Shown: piece by piece, positions 25,027-32,918 of the stretch
How the letters are laid out: the number at the start of each line of letters is the position of its first letter
Numbering within the stretch: position 1 is the first letter of the stretch
NCBI RefSeq assembly: GCF_900112285.1
Contig: NZ_FOKZ01000001.1
Span: 248,001-312,000, forward strand
Direction of reading: 5' to 3'
DNA length: 64,000 nt
Source: Polaromonas sp. OV174
GTDB taxonomy: Bacteria; Pseudomonadota; Gammaproteobacteria; Burkholderiales; Burkholderiaceae_C
Program-made: the position numbers and the translations under genes
Notes under the pieces: model-generated
What the model saw: the letters and a program-made list of their open reading frames with translations, nothing else
Told to the model about the DNA's origin: nothing
The model's database searches: none

Positions 25027-26405
25027 CAGCTGCCTTGCAAGCGGTCATTGTTGGCGCCGGGCCGGCCGGCGTGCGTGCGGCGCAAACGCTGGTGGCGCAC
25101 GGTGTGCGGCCTGTGGTGGTGGATGAGGCACCGCGCTGGGGCGGGCAGATTTACCGTCAGCCGCCTGCCGGTTTCACGCGGCCCAAGCGCACGCTCTATG
25201 GTTTTGAAGCCGGGCGTGCCGAGGCGCTGCACAGCGCCATGGCCGGTATCCTGGACCGTGTCGACTACCGGCCCGACACCCTGGTCTGGAGCGCCGAGGG
25301 CGGCCGGCTTGATCTGCTTTGCCAGGGGCAGATGAGCACGCTGCCTTATCGCCAGCTCATAGTCGCCACGGGTGCGACCGATCGCGTGCTACCGTTTCCG
25401 GGCTGGACCCTGCCCGGCGTCTACACCCTGGGTGCGGCGCAGGTGGCGCTGAAGTACCAGGGCTGCGCCATTGGCGCGCGCGTGGTTTTTGCCGGCACCG
25501 GGCCCTTGCTTTACCTGGTGGCCTACCAGTATGCAAAGGCCGGTGCCCAGGTGGTGGCGGTGCTGGACACCGCCAGCTTCAAGGACAAGGCGGCGGCAGT
25601 GCCCGCCATGCTGCGCCAGCCGGCCTTGTTTGCCAAAGGCCTGTACTACCTGGGCTGGTTGCGCGCCCATGGCGTGGCTGTGCATCAGGGCGTGCGGCTG
25701 CTGCGGGCCACGGGCGGGGCGCAGGTCGCAGCCATGCACTGGCGCGACGAGCATGCCGAGCACGCGCTGGCCTGCGACGCCGTGGGCTTTGGCTATGCGC
25801 TGCGCCCGGAAACCCAGTTGGCTGATTTGCTGGGCTGCCGCTTTGCCTACGACGGCTTGCAGCGCGCGGCCTTGCCCGAGCGCGATGGGGCAGGGCGATC
25901 CAGCGTGCCTGGCGTCTACCTGGCAGGTGACGGCGCCGGCATCATGGGCGCGGACGCCGCCGAGTGGGCAGGCGAGCGCGCGGCACTGGCGCTGCTGGCC
26001 GATGCCGGCAAGCCCGTGGCTGCTGCGCGGGCCGCTGAACTGGAAGCCCGGCTGGCGCGGACCGCGGCGTTTCGCGTCGGGCTGGAGCGTGCCTTTCCCT
26101 TTCCACAAGACTGGGCCGTCAGCGCCCCCGACGAGCTGCTAGTTTGCCGCTGCGAGAACATCACGGCGGGCGAGTTGCGGCAATGCGTCAGCGACACCGG
26201 CGCGCGCGAAATGAACCGGCTCAAGGCGCAGACACGCGTGGGAATGGGCCGCTGCCAGGGCCGGACCTGCGGCGTCGCCGCGGCGGAAATTCTGGCGCAA
26301 GCCTGTGCCACGTCGCCGGATGCGGTGGGCCGCTTGCGCGGCCAGGCACCGATCAAGCCCTTGCCCTTTGCGGCGAAAGTCCAGACGCAGGAGGAGGCCG
26401 CATGA
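25023..26405 (+). CDS. FAD/NAD(P)-type subunit of an HcnB/LhpE-like amine oxidase
   Basis: A 460-residue flavoprotein. The N-terminal dinucleotide fold reads VIVGAGPAGVRAAQTL, a second Rossmann motif VVFAGTGPLLYLVAYQ lies mid-protein, and GVYLAGDGAGIMGAD closes the FAD site. The C-terminus carries four cysteines (VCRCENITAGEL, MGRCQGRTCG), the BFD-like [2Fe-2S] domain found in HcnB, OoxA and LhpE. It forms the electron-transfer subunit between the small ferredoxin-like protein and the DAO-type catalytic subunit. Confidence 0.9.
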   Translation: MTAALQAVIVGAGPAGVRAAQTLVAHGVRPVVVDEAPRWGGQIYRQPPAGFTRPKRTLYGFEAGRAEALHSAMAGILDRVDYRPDTLVWSAEGGRLDLLCQGQMSTLPYRQLIVATGATDRVLPFPGWTLPGVYTLGAAQVALKYQGCAIGARVVFAGTGPLLYLVAYQYAKAGAQVVAVLDTASFKDKAAAVPAMLRQPALFAKGLYYLGWLRAHGVAVHQGVRLLRATGGAQVAAMHWRDEHAEHALACDAVGFGYALRPETQLADLLGCRFAYDGLQRAALPERDGAGRSSVPGVYLAGDGAGIMGADAAEWAGERAALALLADAGKPVAAARAAELEARLARTAAFRVGLERAFPFPQDWAVSAPDELLVCRCENITAGELRQCVSDTGAREMNRLKAQTRVGMGRCQGRTCGVAAAEILAQACATSPDAVGRLRGQAPIKPLPFAAKVQTQEEAA

Positions 26406-27559
26406 GGGAACGTCTTTCCGCCGACGTGGCCATCATTGGCGGCGGCATCATGGGCGCTTCGGCCGCCTTGTTTCTGCGCCGCATGGGTTTGTCTGTTGTC
26501 CTGCTGGAGCGCGACCTGTGCGGCTCGCGCTCCAGTGGCGTGAACTACGGCGGCGTGCGGCGCCAGGGACGGCCGCTCAGCCAGTTGCCGCTGTCTCAGC
26601 GCGCGCAAGGCCTCTGGGCCCAGCTGCCGGAACTCATAGGCCTGGACGGCGAATACCAGCGCTCCGGCCATCTGAAGATCGCGCGCAGCGAGGCTGATCT
26701 GGCCGCACTGGAAAGTTACCGGGAGCGCACACAAGACTTTGGCATGGCGCTCGAAATGCTGTCTGCCCGCGCTCTGCGAGAGCGCTGCCCCTGGCTGGGA
26801 CAGGCAGCCGTGGGTGCGTCCCTGTGCCCGGAGGACGGGCAAGCCAATCCGCGCCTGGTATCGCCGGCTTTTGCGCGGGCCGCGCAACGCCAGGGCGCCG
26901 ACATACGCGAGCAGACGCGTGTCGATGAGGTGACGCATGACGGCGCGGCCTTTGTCCTGCGCTCGGGCGAGGTGCTGGAAGTCCGCGCCAAGCATTTACT
27001 CAACTGCGCCGGCGCCTGGGCCGGCAGCATCGCCGCGCAGTTTGGCGAAGCCGTTCCCATGGAATCCGGCCATCCCGAGATGGCGGTGACCGAGCCGCTG
27101 CCGCTGTTCCTAAATTTCAGCCTGGGCGTGGAAGGCGGCGGCGTTTACGCGCGCCAGGTGGCGCGCGGCAACTGCGTCATTGGCGGCGGCCGCGGCTATG
27201 CGCTGGACGAGCAGCGTGCCCGGGTGCAACGCAGCGGCCTGGCTGCGCTGATGCAGCAGACGGTTGAGCTGCTGCCGGCGCTGCGCAATGCCCACATCAT
27301 TCGCACCTGGAGCGGCACCGAAGGCTATTTGCCGGACCGCCAACCGGTGCTTGGCCCCAGCGCCACCACACCAGGCCTGATTCATGCATTCGGTTTTGCC
27401 GGCGGTGGGTTTCAGCTCGGTCCCGCAGTCGGTGCGGTGCTGGCCGATCTGGTGCGTGATGGCCAAACGTCCACACCGATTGAGGCATTTTCCGTTTCGC
27501 GCTTTTCCGAAAGTCCGCGTGTGGCAACCACCGGGCTTTTTCCTTCCGCAGTTGTCTAA
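26402..27559 (+). CDS. DAO-family FAD oxidoreductase, catalytic subunit of the HcnC/LhpB-like complex
   Basis: A 385-residue flavoprotein with an N-terminal FAD fold (DVAIIGGGIMGASAALFLRR) and the SRSSGVNYGGVRRQGR segment of D-amino-acid-oxidase/sarcosine-oxidase relatives. The C-terminal signature is IHAFGFAGGGFQLGPAVG. It probably dehydrogenates an amino- or imino-acid taken up by the co-encoded importer. The ATGA overlap with the previous gene supports one complex. Substrate candidates by family are opines, D-hydroxyproline, glycine or N-methylated amino acids; none can be chosen from sequence alone. Confidence 0.88.
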   Translation: MRERLSADVAIIGGGIMGASAALFLRRMGLSVVLLERDLCGSRSSGVNYGGVRRQGRPLSQLPLSQRAQGLWAQLPELIGLDGEYQRSGHLKIARSEADLAALESYRERTQDFGMALEMLSARALRERCPWLGQAAVGASLCPEDGQANPRLVSPAFARAAQRQGADIREQTRVDEVTHDGAAFVLRSGEVLEVRAKHLLNCAGAWAGSIAAQFGEAVPMESGHPEMAVTEPLPLFLNFSLGVEGGGVYARQVARGNCVIGGGRGYALDEQRARVQRSGLAALMQQTVELLPALRNAHIIRTWSGTEGYLPDRQPVLGPSATTPGLIHAFGFAGGGFQLGPAVGAVLADLVRDGQTSTPIEAFSVSRFSESPRVATTGLFPSAVV

Positions 27560-27589
27560 AACCATTCCCCTACTTTCAGGAGATTTCAA

Positions 27590-28660
27590 ATGCATCTGTC
27601 CTCACGTTTCTGGTCCGCCCGCATGACCGCGGTGTCTTTCGCCCTTGCCGTGGCCGGCATGTCCGCCAGCGTCGCCATGGCCCAAACCAAAACCCTGTAT
27701 ATCGGCATGAATGGCGGGGTGATGGAAAAAACTTGGACCGAACATGTTTTCCCGGCATTCGAGAAAGCCAACAACGCGAAAGTGGTGGTGGTGCCCGGCA
27801 CCTCGTCCGACATTTTGGCCAAGGCCCAGGCCAACAAGGACAAGCCGCAAATGCATGTCATGTTTCTGGACGACGGCATCATGGTGCGCGCCATTGGCAT
27901 GGGTTTGTGCGAAAAGATGAAACCCAGCGCTGCACTCAATGAAGTATTTCCCGCCGCCCGCTTCAAGGGCGACATGGCGACCGGCGTGACCATGGGCATG
28001 ACGGGCCTGGTCTACAACAAGAAAATGTTTGCCGAAAAAGGCTGGGCCGCGCCCACCTCCTGGATGGATCTGGCCGACCCGAAATTCAAGGGCAAGGTCG
28101 TGTTCCAGTCGCTATCGTCCTCGACCTTTGGCCTGCATGGCTTCCTGATGTTCAACCGCATCAAGGGCGGTACCGATAAAAATGTCGAGCCCGGCTTCAA
28201 TGCCTGGAAGACCAGCATAGGCAGCAATGTGCTCGAATACATCCCCAGTTCGGCCAAGTTGTCAGAAATGATGCAGACCGGTGAAGCCGCGATTGCGCCG
28301 CTGACCCCCACCGCCGTCGCCGGCCTTCAGGAAAAAGGCATCGCGGTCGAATACGCCCAGCCCAAGGAGGGCTCGGTGGTGCTGATGTCGGCCGAGTGTG
28401 TTCTGGCCAACAACAGCGAACCGGTGCTGGCGCAAAAGCTGGCCGAATACCTGCTCACTGCCGAGGCGCAGGCTGCCGGCTTGCAGCATGGCAACCAGAT
28501 TCCATCCAACCCCAAATCGCAAGCCGTGGGCGATGATGCCAAGTTAAAACTGAAACAATTTGGCGACTACATGAAGACCGCCGTCACCGTCGATTGGGAC
28601 GTGATCAACGAAAACCGCCCCGCCTGGAATGCGCGCTGGAATAAGACGATAGAGCGCTAA
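27590..28660 (+). CDS. Polyamine-type (PotD-like) periplasmic binding protein
   Basis: A 356-residue binding protein with a Sec signal (MTAVSFALAVAGMSASVAMAQ). The mature domain shows the PotD/AfuA pattern: TLYIGMNGGVMEKTW, VVVVPGTSSDILAKAQ, TGLVYNKKMFAEKGW and LLTAEAQAAGLQ. ATG 27590 has an AGGAGA 8 bases upstream. It closes the operon 30 bases after the flavoprotein gene. It gives the importer its specificity and is the best target for finding the oxidase substrate. Confidence 0.9.
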   Translation: MHLSSRFWSARMTAVSFALAVAGMSASVAMAQTKTLYIGMNGGVMEKTWTEHVFPAFEKANNAKVVVVPGTSSDILAKAQANKDKPQMHVMFLDDGIMVRAIGMGLCEKMKPSAALNEVFPAARFKGDMATGVTMGMTGLVYNKKMFAEKGWAAPTSWMDLADPKFKGKVVFQSLSSSTFGLHGFLMFNRIKGGTDKNVEPGFNAWKTSIGSNVLEYIPSSAKLSEMMQTGEAAIAPLTPTAVAGLQEKGIAVEYAQPKEGSVVLMSAECVLANNSEPVLAQKLAEYLLTAEAQAAGLQHGNQIPSNPKSQAVGDDAKLKLKQFGDYMKTAVTVDWDVINENRPAWNARWNKTIER

Positions 28661-28672
28661 ACGGCGCTTTAA

Positions 28673-28773
28673 GGACTCGCTGAATAAGTCCCTTATTTCT
28701 CGTCGGTGATCCGTGCAGGGTATTGATTTAAGACGGCTCAAATTTCGAGAAATTGACTTGTTCAGCTGAGTCC
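28673..28773. mobile_element. Short non-coding element with imperfect terminal inverted repeats (MITE-like)
   Basis: A 101-base element bounded by GGACTCGCTGAATAAGTC...TTTCTCG at 28673-28702 and its imperfect reverse complement CGAGAAATTGACTTGTTCAG...GAGTCC at 28746-28773. The ends resemble terminal repeats of insertion sequences whose tips read GACT...AATAAGTC. No coding capacity and no clear target duplication are visible. It sits between the binding-protein gene and the M20 peptidase gene. Confidence 0.6.
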
Positions 28774-28842
28774 TCAGTCTGTGGAATGCAGTGCTGGCAA
28801 CGATGCGAAAGCACACTTTATTTATGAGTGGAGTTAAAAAAT

Positions 28843-30123
28843 ATGAGACGAGTGCTTTCAATTTCTTTAGTCTGTTGCCTCGCTGCTAGCGCCTGCGCCG
28901 TCGCGGCCGCTGAGCTCACCAAGGTCGAGCAACAGATCGTCAGCCATGTCGACCAAAGATCAGAGGCCGCCATTGATCTTCTCGCTCGTACCGTCAACAT
29001 CCCGAGTGCCACCAAAAACCACGAGGGAGTCAAGCGCCTCGCCGACCTGTATGCCACCGAACTACAGGCGCTTGGATTCGAGACGCGCTGGGTCGATCAG
29101 ACCGAGGTCGGGCGAGCGGGGCACTTCATGGCAGAACGTCGCGGCACGGTGGGCAAACGCCTGCTGCTGATCGGCCACCTCGATACCGTGTTCCAGGACG
29201 AAGCTTTCCGCAGAGAAGGGCAAAAGGCTTACGGTAGCGGCACCTCCGACATGAAAGGCGGCAACGTGATCGCCATCGAGGCGCTTCGTGCCCTGCATGC
29301 GGCCGGCGCCCTGGAGGATCGCCAGATCATCGTCCTTTTCACAGGCGATGAGGAGAACATGGGAAAACCTTACGAGAAGAGCCGTGCGGCGCTTGTCGAT
29401 GCAGCGAAGCGCAGTGATATCGCGCTCGCCTTCGAGGGTTACTCCCCGGGCACGGCAGTGACTGGGCGAAGGGGTTTCAGCATGTGGCGCCTGGATGTGA
29501 CCGGGTCGCCTGGGCATTCGTCCACCATCTTTGGCGAGGGGCGGGGCAGTGGGGCCGTTTTCGAGGCCGCCCGCATACTCTCGGCGTTTCACGATGAGCT
29601 GCGTGAACCCTATCTCACATTCAATCCCGGAGTCATCGCTGGCGGTACAGACGTGAAATTTGACGCGCTGACCTTTACCGGCGTGGCCATGGGAAGAGCC
29701 ACTGTCGTGCCTCAGTCGGTGGTCGTCATGGGCGACATGCGTTTTCTCTCAGGTGATCAGCTTGATCGTGCCCGAGAGAAGATGCGAGCTATCGTCGCGA
29801 AGTCGTTGCCGAAAACCTCAGCTGCGATCACTTTTATCGATGGCTTGCCGGGAATGGCGCCGACCGATGGCAATCGCGCCTTGCTCGCGACGCTTGATGG
29901 CGTATCCCGGGATCTTGGCACTGGGACGATCACCGCACATGATCCGTCCAAGCGAGGCGCTGGCGATGTGTCGTTTGTCGCAGCGATCGTGCCAGGGCTC
30001 GATGGCCTTGGGTCGCTTGGCGGGAATGAGCACGCGCCCGGCGAGTGGGTGAATCTCGACGAACAGCCGCCTCTCACCAAGCGTTCCGCTTTGCTGATGC
30101 ACCGCCTGATGAGTGGGAAGTAA
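28843..30123 (+). CDS. M20-family metallopeptidase (glutamate carboxypeptidase-like), exported
   Basis: A 426-residue zinc peptidase of the CPG2/ArgE group with a signal peptide (RVLSISLVCCLAASACAVAAA). Metal-ligand motifs are LLIGHLDTVF (His and Asp), GSGTSDMKGG (bridging Asp), TGDEEN (catalytic and metal Glu) and GNEHAPGEW (distal His). A dimerisation domain lies between. GGAG nine bases upstream supports ATG 28843. Codon choice is slightly less GC-rich than in its neighbours, and it sits between a MITE-like element and decayed genes, so horizontal arrival is possible. It likely cleaves a C-terminal glutamate or acidic residue in the periplasm. Confidence 0.88.
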   Translation: MRRVLSISLVCCLAASACAVAAAELTKVEQQIVSHVDQRSEAAIDLLARTVNIPSATKNHEGVKRLADLYATELQALGFETRWVDQTEVGRAGHFMAERRGTVGKRLLLIGHLDTVFQDEAFRREGQKAYGSGTSDMKGGNVIAIEALRALHAAGALEDRQIIVLFTGDEENMGKPYEKSRAALVDAAKRSDIALAFEGYSPGTAVTGRRGFSMWRLDVTGSPGHSSTIFGEGRGSGAVFEAARILSAFHDELREPYLTFNPGVIAGGTDVKFDALTFTGVAMGRATVVPQSVVVMGDMRFLSGDQLDRAREKMRAIVAKSLPKTSAAITFIDGLPGMAPTDGNRALLATLDGVSRDLGTGTITAHDPSKRGAGDVSFVAAIVPGLDGLGSLGGNEHAPGEWVNLDEQPPLTKRSALLMHRLMSGK

Positions 30124-30283
30124 GGGTCCCACGCATCAACAAGTTAACGCAAAGCAAGGCCTGGTAATCATCGAGAAGTGGTCAAAAAAATGCTTCACAA
30201 GAATTGAAAGCTCCCTGAGCTTGTATGAATTCGTGGGACGGGGTACAGGTCCTTCAACTCACCATCTGACTGCACAAAGACTT

Positions 30284-30488
30284 GATGGATCTGGAGCCGG
30301 CCTACGGCGCATGACGTGCGGCGCATGGCCGCACGCTGGAAAATGCTCGCCAGCGGCAGTTCTGGTTTTTGTGCGGTTGGCATGCATGACCAAGCCATGG
30401 TCGAAACCGGCGTTGATGAGGCTTTGCGCCGCCAGCTTAAAGCCTCGTTTTTCAGACGGCAGATTGGATGCGAAATCGTGATGAATGA
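30284..30488 (+). pseudogene. Decayed fragment of a group II truncated haemoglobin gene
   Basis: This stretch aligns with the intact globin gene at 17277-17603. It opens GATGGATCTGGAGCCGGCCT (intact: GATGGACCTGGAGCCGGGCT), continues with TTCTGGTTTTTGTGCGGTTGG, and ends TGGATGCGAAATCGTGATGA, which encodes WMRNRDE where the intact protein has WMRNRGE. Between the two, about 125 bases carrying the haem-ligand segment GHPRLRMRH are missing. A one-base loss in the T run near 30450 and changes near 30300-30325 also break the frame. The region from 30124 to 30688 otherwise holds nothing recognisable. Confidence 0.8.
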
Positions 30489-30688
30489 AGTCAGGTGTAG
30501 GGTTTGGCACGCTTGCCAAACCGTCGCCTCAGCGACCAGCCCAAATAATGAACGCACTCCTCTTGCTTCTGGAGTTTATGCATAAAATTGGCCTGTAGCC
30601 CTTGTAGGGTGGGCGCAAAATGCTACTAAATAGATAGCAAAAAGGAAGCGGTCAGCGCTGCACCAGCAGCACCGCCGCTGGCCCTGCG

Positions 30689-30904
30689 TTACGCAGCTTT
30701 GGCTTGTGCCGTCAGTGGCGGCGTGCCCGGCTTGAACATGGATGCCAGCTGCTTGCGCAGCTCCGGCGAGTCGCTGTGACCATGCACGGCAACCGCATGC
30801 TGCACGGCGGCTTCGAGCAACTCCTTGTCATTGTCGGCCGACAGCGCAACGCTGCAGTTCATGGTGCTGGGGTATTCGCGGCAATCAATGTATTGGCGTG
30901 ACAT
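30689..30904 (-). CDS. DUF1059 small protein
   Basis: A 71-residue protein matching DUF1059: MSRQYIDCREYPSTMNCSVA, then an acidic middle (SADNDKELLEAAVQHAVAVH) and a short C-terminal helix. The two cysteines (DCRE, MNCSV) and the H-H stretch (VQHAVAVHGH) are typical of the family and could bind metal. AGAGGA precedes ATG 30904. It lies 15 bases after the end of the broken methyltransferase gene in the same direction, so it was probably its operon partner and may have outlived it. Function is unknown. Confidence 0.85.
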   Translation of the reverse strand: MSRQYIDCREYPSTMNCSVALSADNDKELLEAAVQHAVAVHGHSDSPELRKQLASMFKPGTPPLTAQAKAA

Positions 30905-30918
30905 GATGTTTCCTCTCT

Positions 30919-31261
30919 TTAAGGACGGGCTTCATAAACCAGGTTGAATGGCGTTTCGGTGGCGCGCCGGAAATGCGTGAAACCGCCTTGCGTGACGACT
31001 TGGCGCATGCGCGCCTCGCCGGCCTGCGCGCATCTGGAAGACACCGGGGATCAAGGCCGGGCAGCCTTTTTCGGCAAGCGCAAAGGCCTGCTCTTCGGTC
31101 ATCGAGAAGCGTTCGCTGCCAGGGTCGTAACAGACGTAAGCACTGGCAGACTGGGCCGACAGCCATTCGCGCAAATAGCGTGCATCGCCGTGCATGACGG
31201 CGCCGAAATCCTGCACGAACCGGCCCATGAATTCGTTGAGCTTCGCTTCATTGATGGCCAT
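30919..31261 (-). pseudogene. Class I SAM-dependent methyltransferase gene with two internal deletions
   Basis: The 5' end encodes NEAKLNEFMGRFVQDFGAVM and then jumps to DARYLREWLSAQSASAYV; intact relatives have about 30 residues (GLYKAL and following) between these parts. After MTEEQAFALAEKG...PGVFQM the frame changes. The proper C-terminus, EARMRQVVTQGGFTHFRR and then FNLVYEARP-stop, appears in another frame, so the whole SAM-binding core (some 200 residues) is gone. The ribosome-binding site and ATG at 31261 remain. The call is strong because both ends match the same family. Confidence 0.8.
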
Positions 31262-31419
31262 GCTGTCCTCCTTTTCTCTCCTCGTGAGCGCACTTGCACG
31301 GACTAGTGGGGCTACCTATACTGAAATCGAAAGGAAGGCCCACCACGGCATCCTGAAGCTGCCTGGGCCAATTGCCAATACGCAGCAATGCGTATGCCTT
31401 GCCGAACTGACGCCACGCC

Positions 31420-32217
31420 ATGAACCACCTGACCCGAAATGATTACGCCGGTGCCTTGCGGCTGCTTGCGCGGGTTGAACGGCAGACGGGCGACGAAAGT
31501 CGCTTTGCCCACGCGGTGGTGCAGGCGCTACATGACTACGTGGCCGCCGAACTGACGACGCTGTCGGTTTGCGATTTGCAAACCGGCCATCGCCAAGTGG
31601 TTGGTCTGCCTGGCATGCGTCTGGGAAGCGACGAGATAGCCTGCTTCGATCAGCATTTTTTCGAGCACCCCCTGGTGCGCCACCATGGTTTTGACGGCGG
31701 CCTGCTGACGCGCCGCATCTCTGACTTGGTGAGTCGGCACGATTTTCAGCATAGCGCCCTGTATGCCGACTATTACCGCCGCATCGGGCTGGAATACGCG
31801 ATTGCCATGCCGCTGTTCAAGGACAAACGCACGCTGGCCAGCGTGGTGCTGAACCGGCGCGGACTTGATTTTGACGAACACGACCGCGAGCGGCTAGATC
31901 TGTTGCGTCCGCATCTGGCCTTTTTGTACCGCCAGGCACATCAGGCCGTCGCTCCGCCTGCCGCTGACGCGCCGTCTTCGTACTGGCCGGTGGTGCTCGA
32001 CATCAGCGCCTGCCGCCTGACGCAGCGCGAAACCGAGGTGATGCACTGGCTGGCTTGCGGCAAGACCGATGCCGATATTGCTGCGCTGCTGGCCATCAGC
32101 CCCCGCACCGTGCAAAAGCACCTGGAGCATGTCTATGTGAAGTTGGGCGTGGAAACCCGCACCGCGGCGGTGATGCGCGCGCTGGCCATTCACGATCACC
32201 CGATGGTGCAGGTCTAG
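31420..32217 (+). CDS. LuxR-family regulator
   Basis: A 265-residue transcription factor. The C-terminal LuxR/FixJ helix-turn-helix (about residues 206-260) reads LTQRETEVMHWLACGKTDAD, IAALLAISPRTVQKHLEHVY. The N-terminal 180 residues look like a GAF-type sensor (IGLEYAIAMPLFKDKRTLAS, VVLNRRGLDF) without an autoinducer-domain signature. It is divergent from the broken methyltransferase and DUF1059 genes, which it may have controlled; the signal is unknown. Confidence 0.87.
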   Translation: MNHLTRNDYAGALRLLARVERQTGDESRFAHAVVQALHDYVAAELTTLSVCDLQTGHRQVVGLPGMRLGSDEIACFDQHFFEHPLVRHHGFDGGLLTRRISDLVSRHDFQHSALYADYYRRIGLEYAIAMPLFKDKRTLASVVLNRRGLDFDEHDRERLDLLRPHLAFLYRQAHQAVAPPAADAPSSYWPVVLDISACRLTQRETEVMHWLACGKTDADIAALLAISPRTVQKHLEHVYVKLGVETRTAAVMRALAIHDHPMVQV

Positions 32218-32357
32218 CTGAGCGCTGAATACCCCCACGAGGTTCTGCTCAAGTTGGGTAACGACGCAGCGCGCATCCACGCTGGCGTGACGATGGCGTT
32301 TGCAGGAGGGCTATTGCTGTCATGGGCCGGCGCTCTGAATGCTATTCTGAGTCTTGT

Positions 32358-32918
32358 ATGAACAAAGCCTTCACCAAAGAAACCGACTCCGAGGACGATG
32401 AGCCGGCGCTAGCCCCCTTGCCTCCAGGCGGGAAGAACTACATCACGCCTCAGGGTTATGCACGCTTGCGCGCGGAATTGCTGGATCTGATCGACAACGA
32501 ACGCCCCAAGATGGTGGAAGTGGTTCATTGGGCGGCCAGCAATGGTGACCGCTCCGAAAATGGCGACTACCACTACGGTAAGAAGCGCTTGCGCGAGATT
32601 GACAGGCGCATACGGTTTTTGACCAAAAGACTGGAAATTGCCGAAATCAGCAGTCCATCCGTTCATCACGGCAGCGACCAGGTCTTTTTTGGCGCCACCG
32701 TCACTTATGCCGATGACAGTGGCGAGGAGCGTACCGTCACCATTCTGGGGGTCGATGAGGCCAACAGTGCTTTGGGGCAAATCAGTTGGGTATCTCCTGT
32801 CGCCAGAGCCCTGCTCAAATCACGGGTGGGTGATGAGGTCAACCTGGTCACACCGCAGGGCGTGCAATTGCTGGAGGTTTTGGCCGTGGACTATCCTGCA
32901 CCGGAGGCGGCGGACTAG
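32358..32918 (+). CDS. greB: Transcription elongation factor GreB
   Basis: A 186-residue cleavage factor that rescues backtracked RNA polymerase. The N-terminal coiled coil carries the catalytic acidic tip in SNGDRSENGDYHYGKKRLRE, and GreB-type residues follow (IRFLTKRLEIAEI). The C-terminal domain is FKBP-like. It has a 28-residue acidic N-terminal extension (KETDSEDDEPALAPLPPGG) before KNYITPQGYARL. ATG 32358 is used; an upstream in-frame ATG at 32322 is unlikely. The gene is convergent with the (p)ppGpp synthetase gene, with no bases between the stop codons. Confidence 0.9.
   Translation: MNKAFTKETDSEDDEPALAPLPPGGKNYITPQGYARLRAELLDLIDNERPKMVEVVHWAASNGDRSENGDYHYGKKRLREIDRRIRFLTKRLEIAEISSPSVHHGSDQVFFGATVTYADDSGEERTVTILGVDEANSALGQISWVSPVARALLKSRVGDEVNLVTPQGVQLLEVLAVDYPAPEAAD

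Noticed and set aside
30125-30241. Second small mobile element between GGTCCCACG and CGTGGGAC
   Set aside because: Only 8-9 bases pair at the ends and no other copy was seen, so chance is likely.
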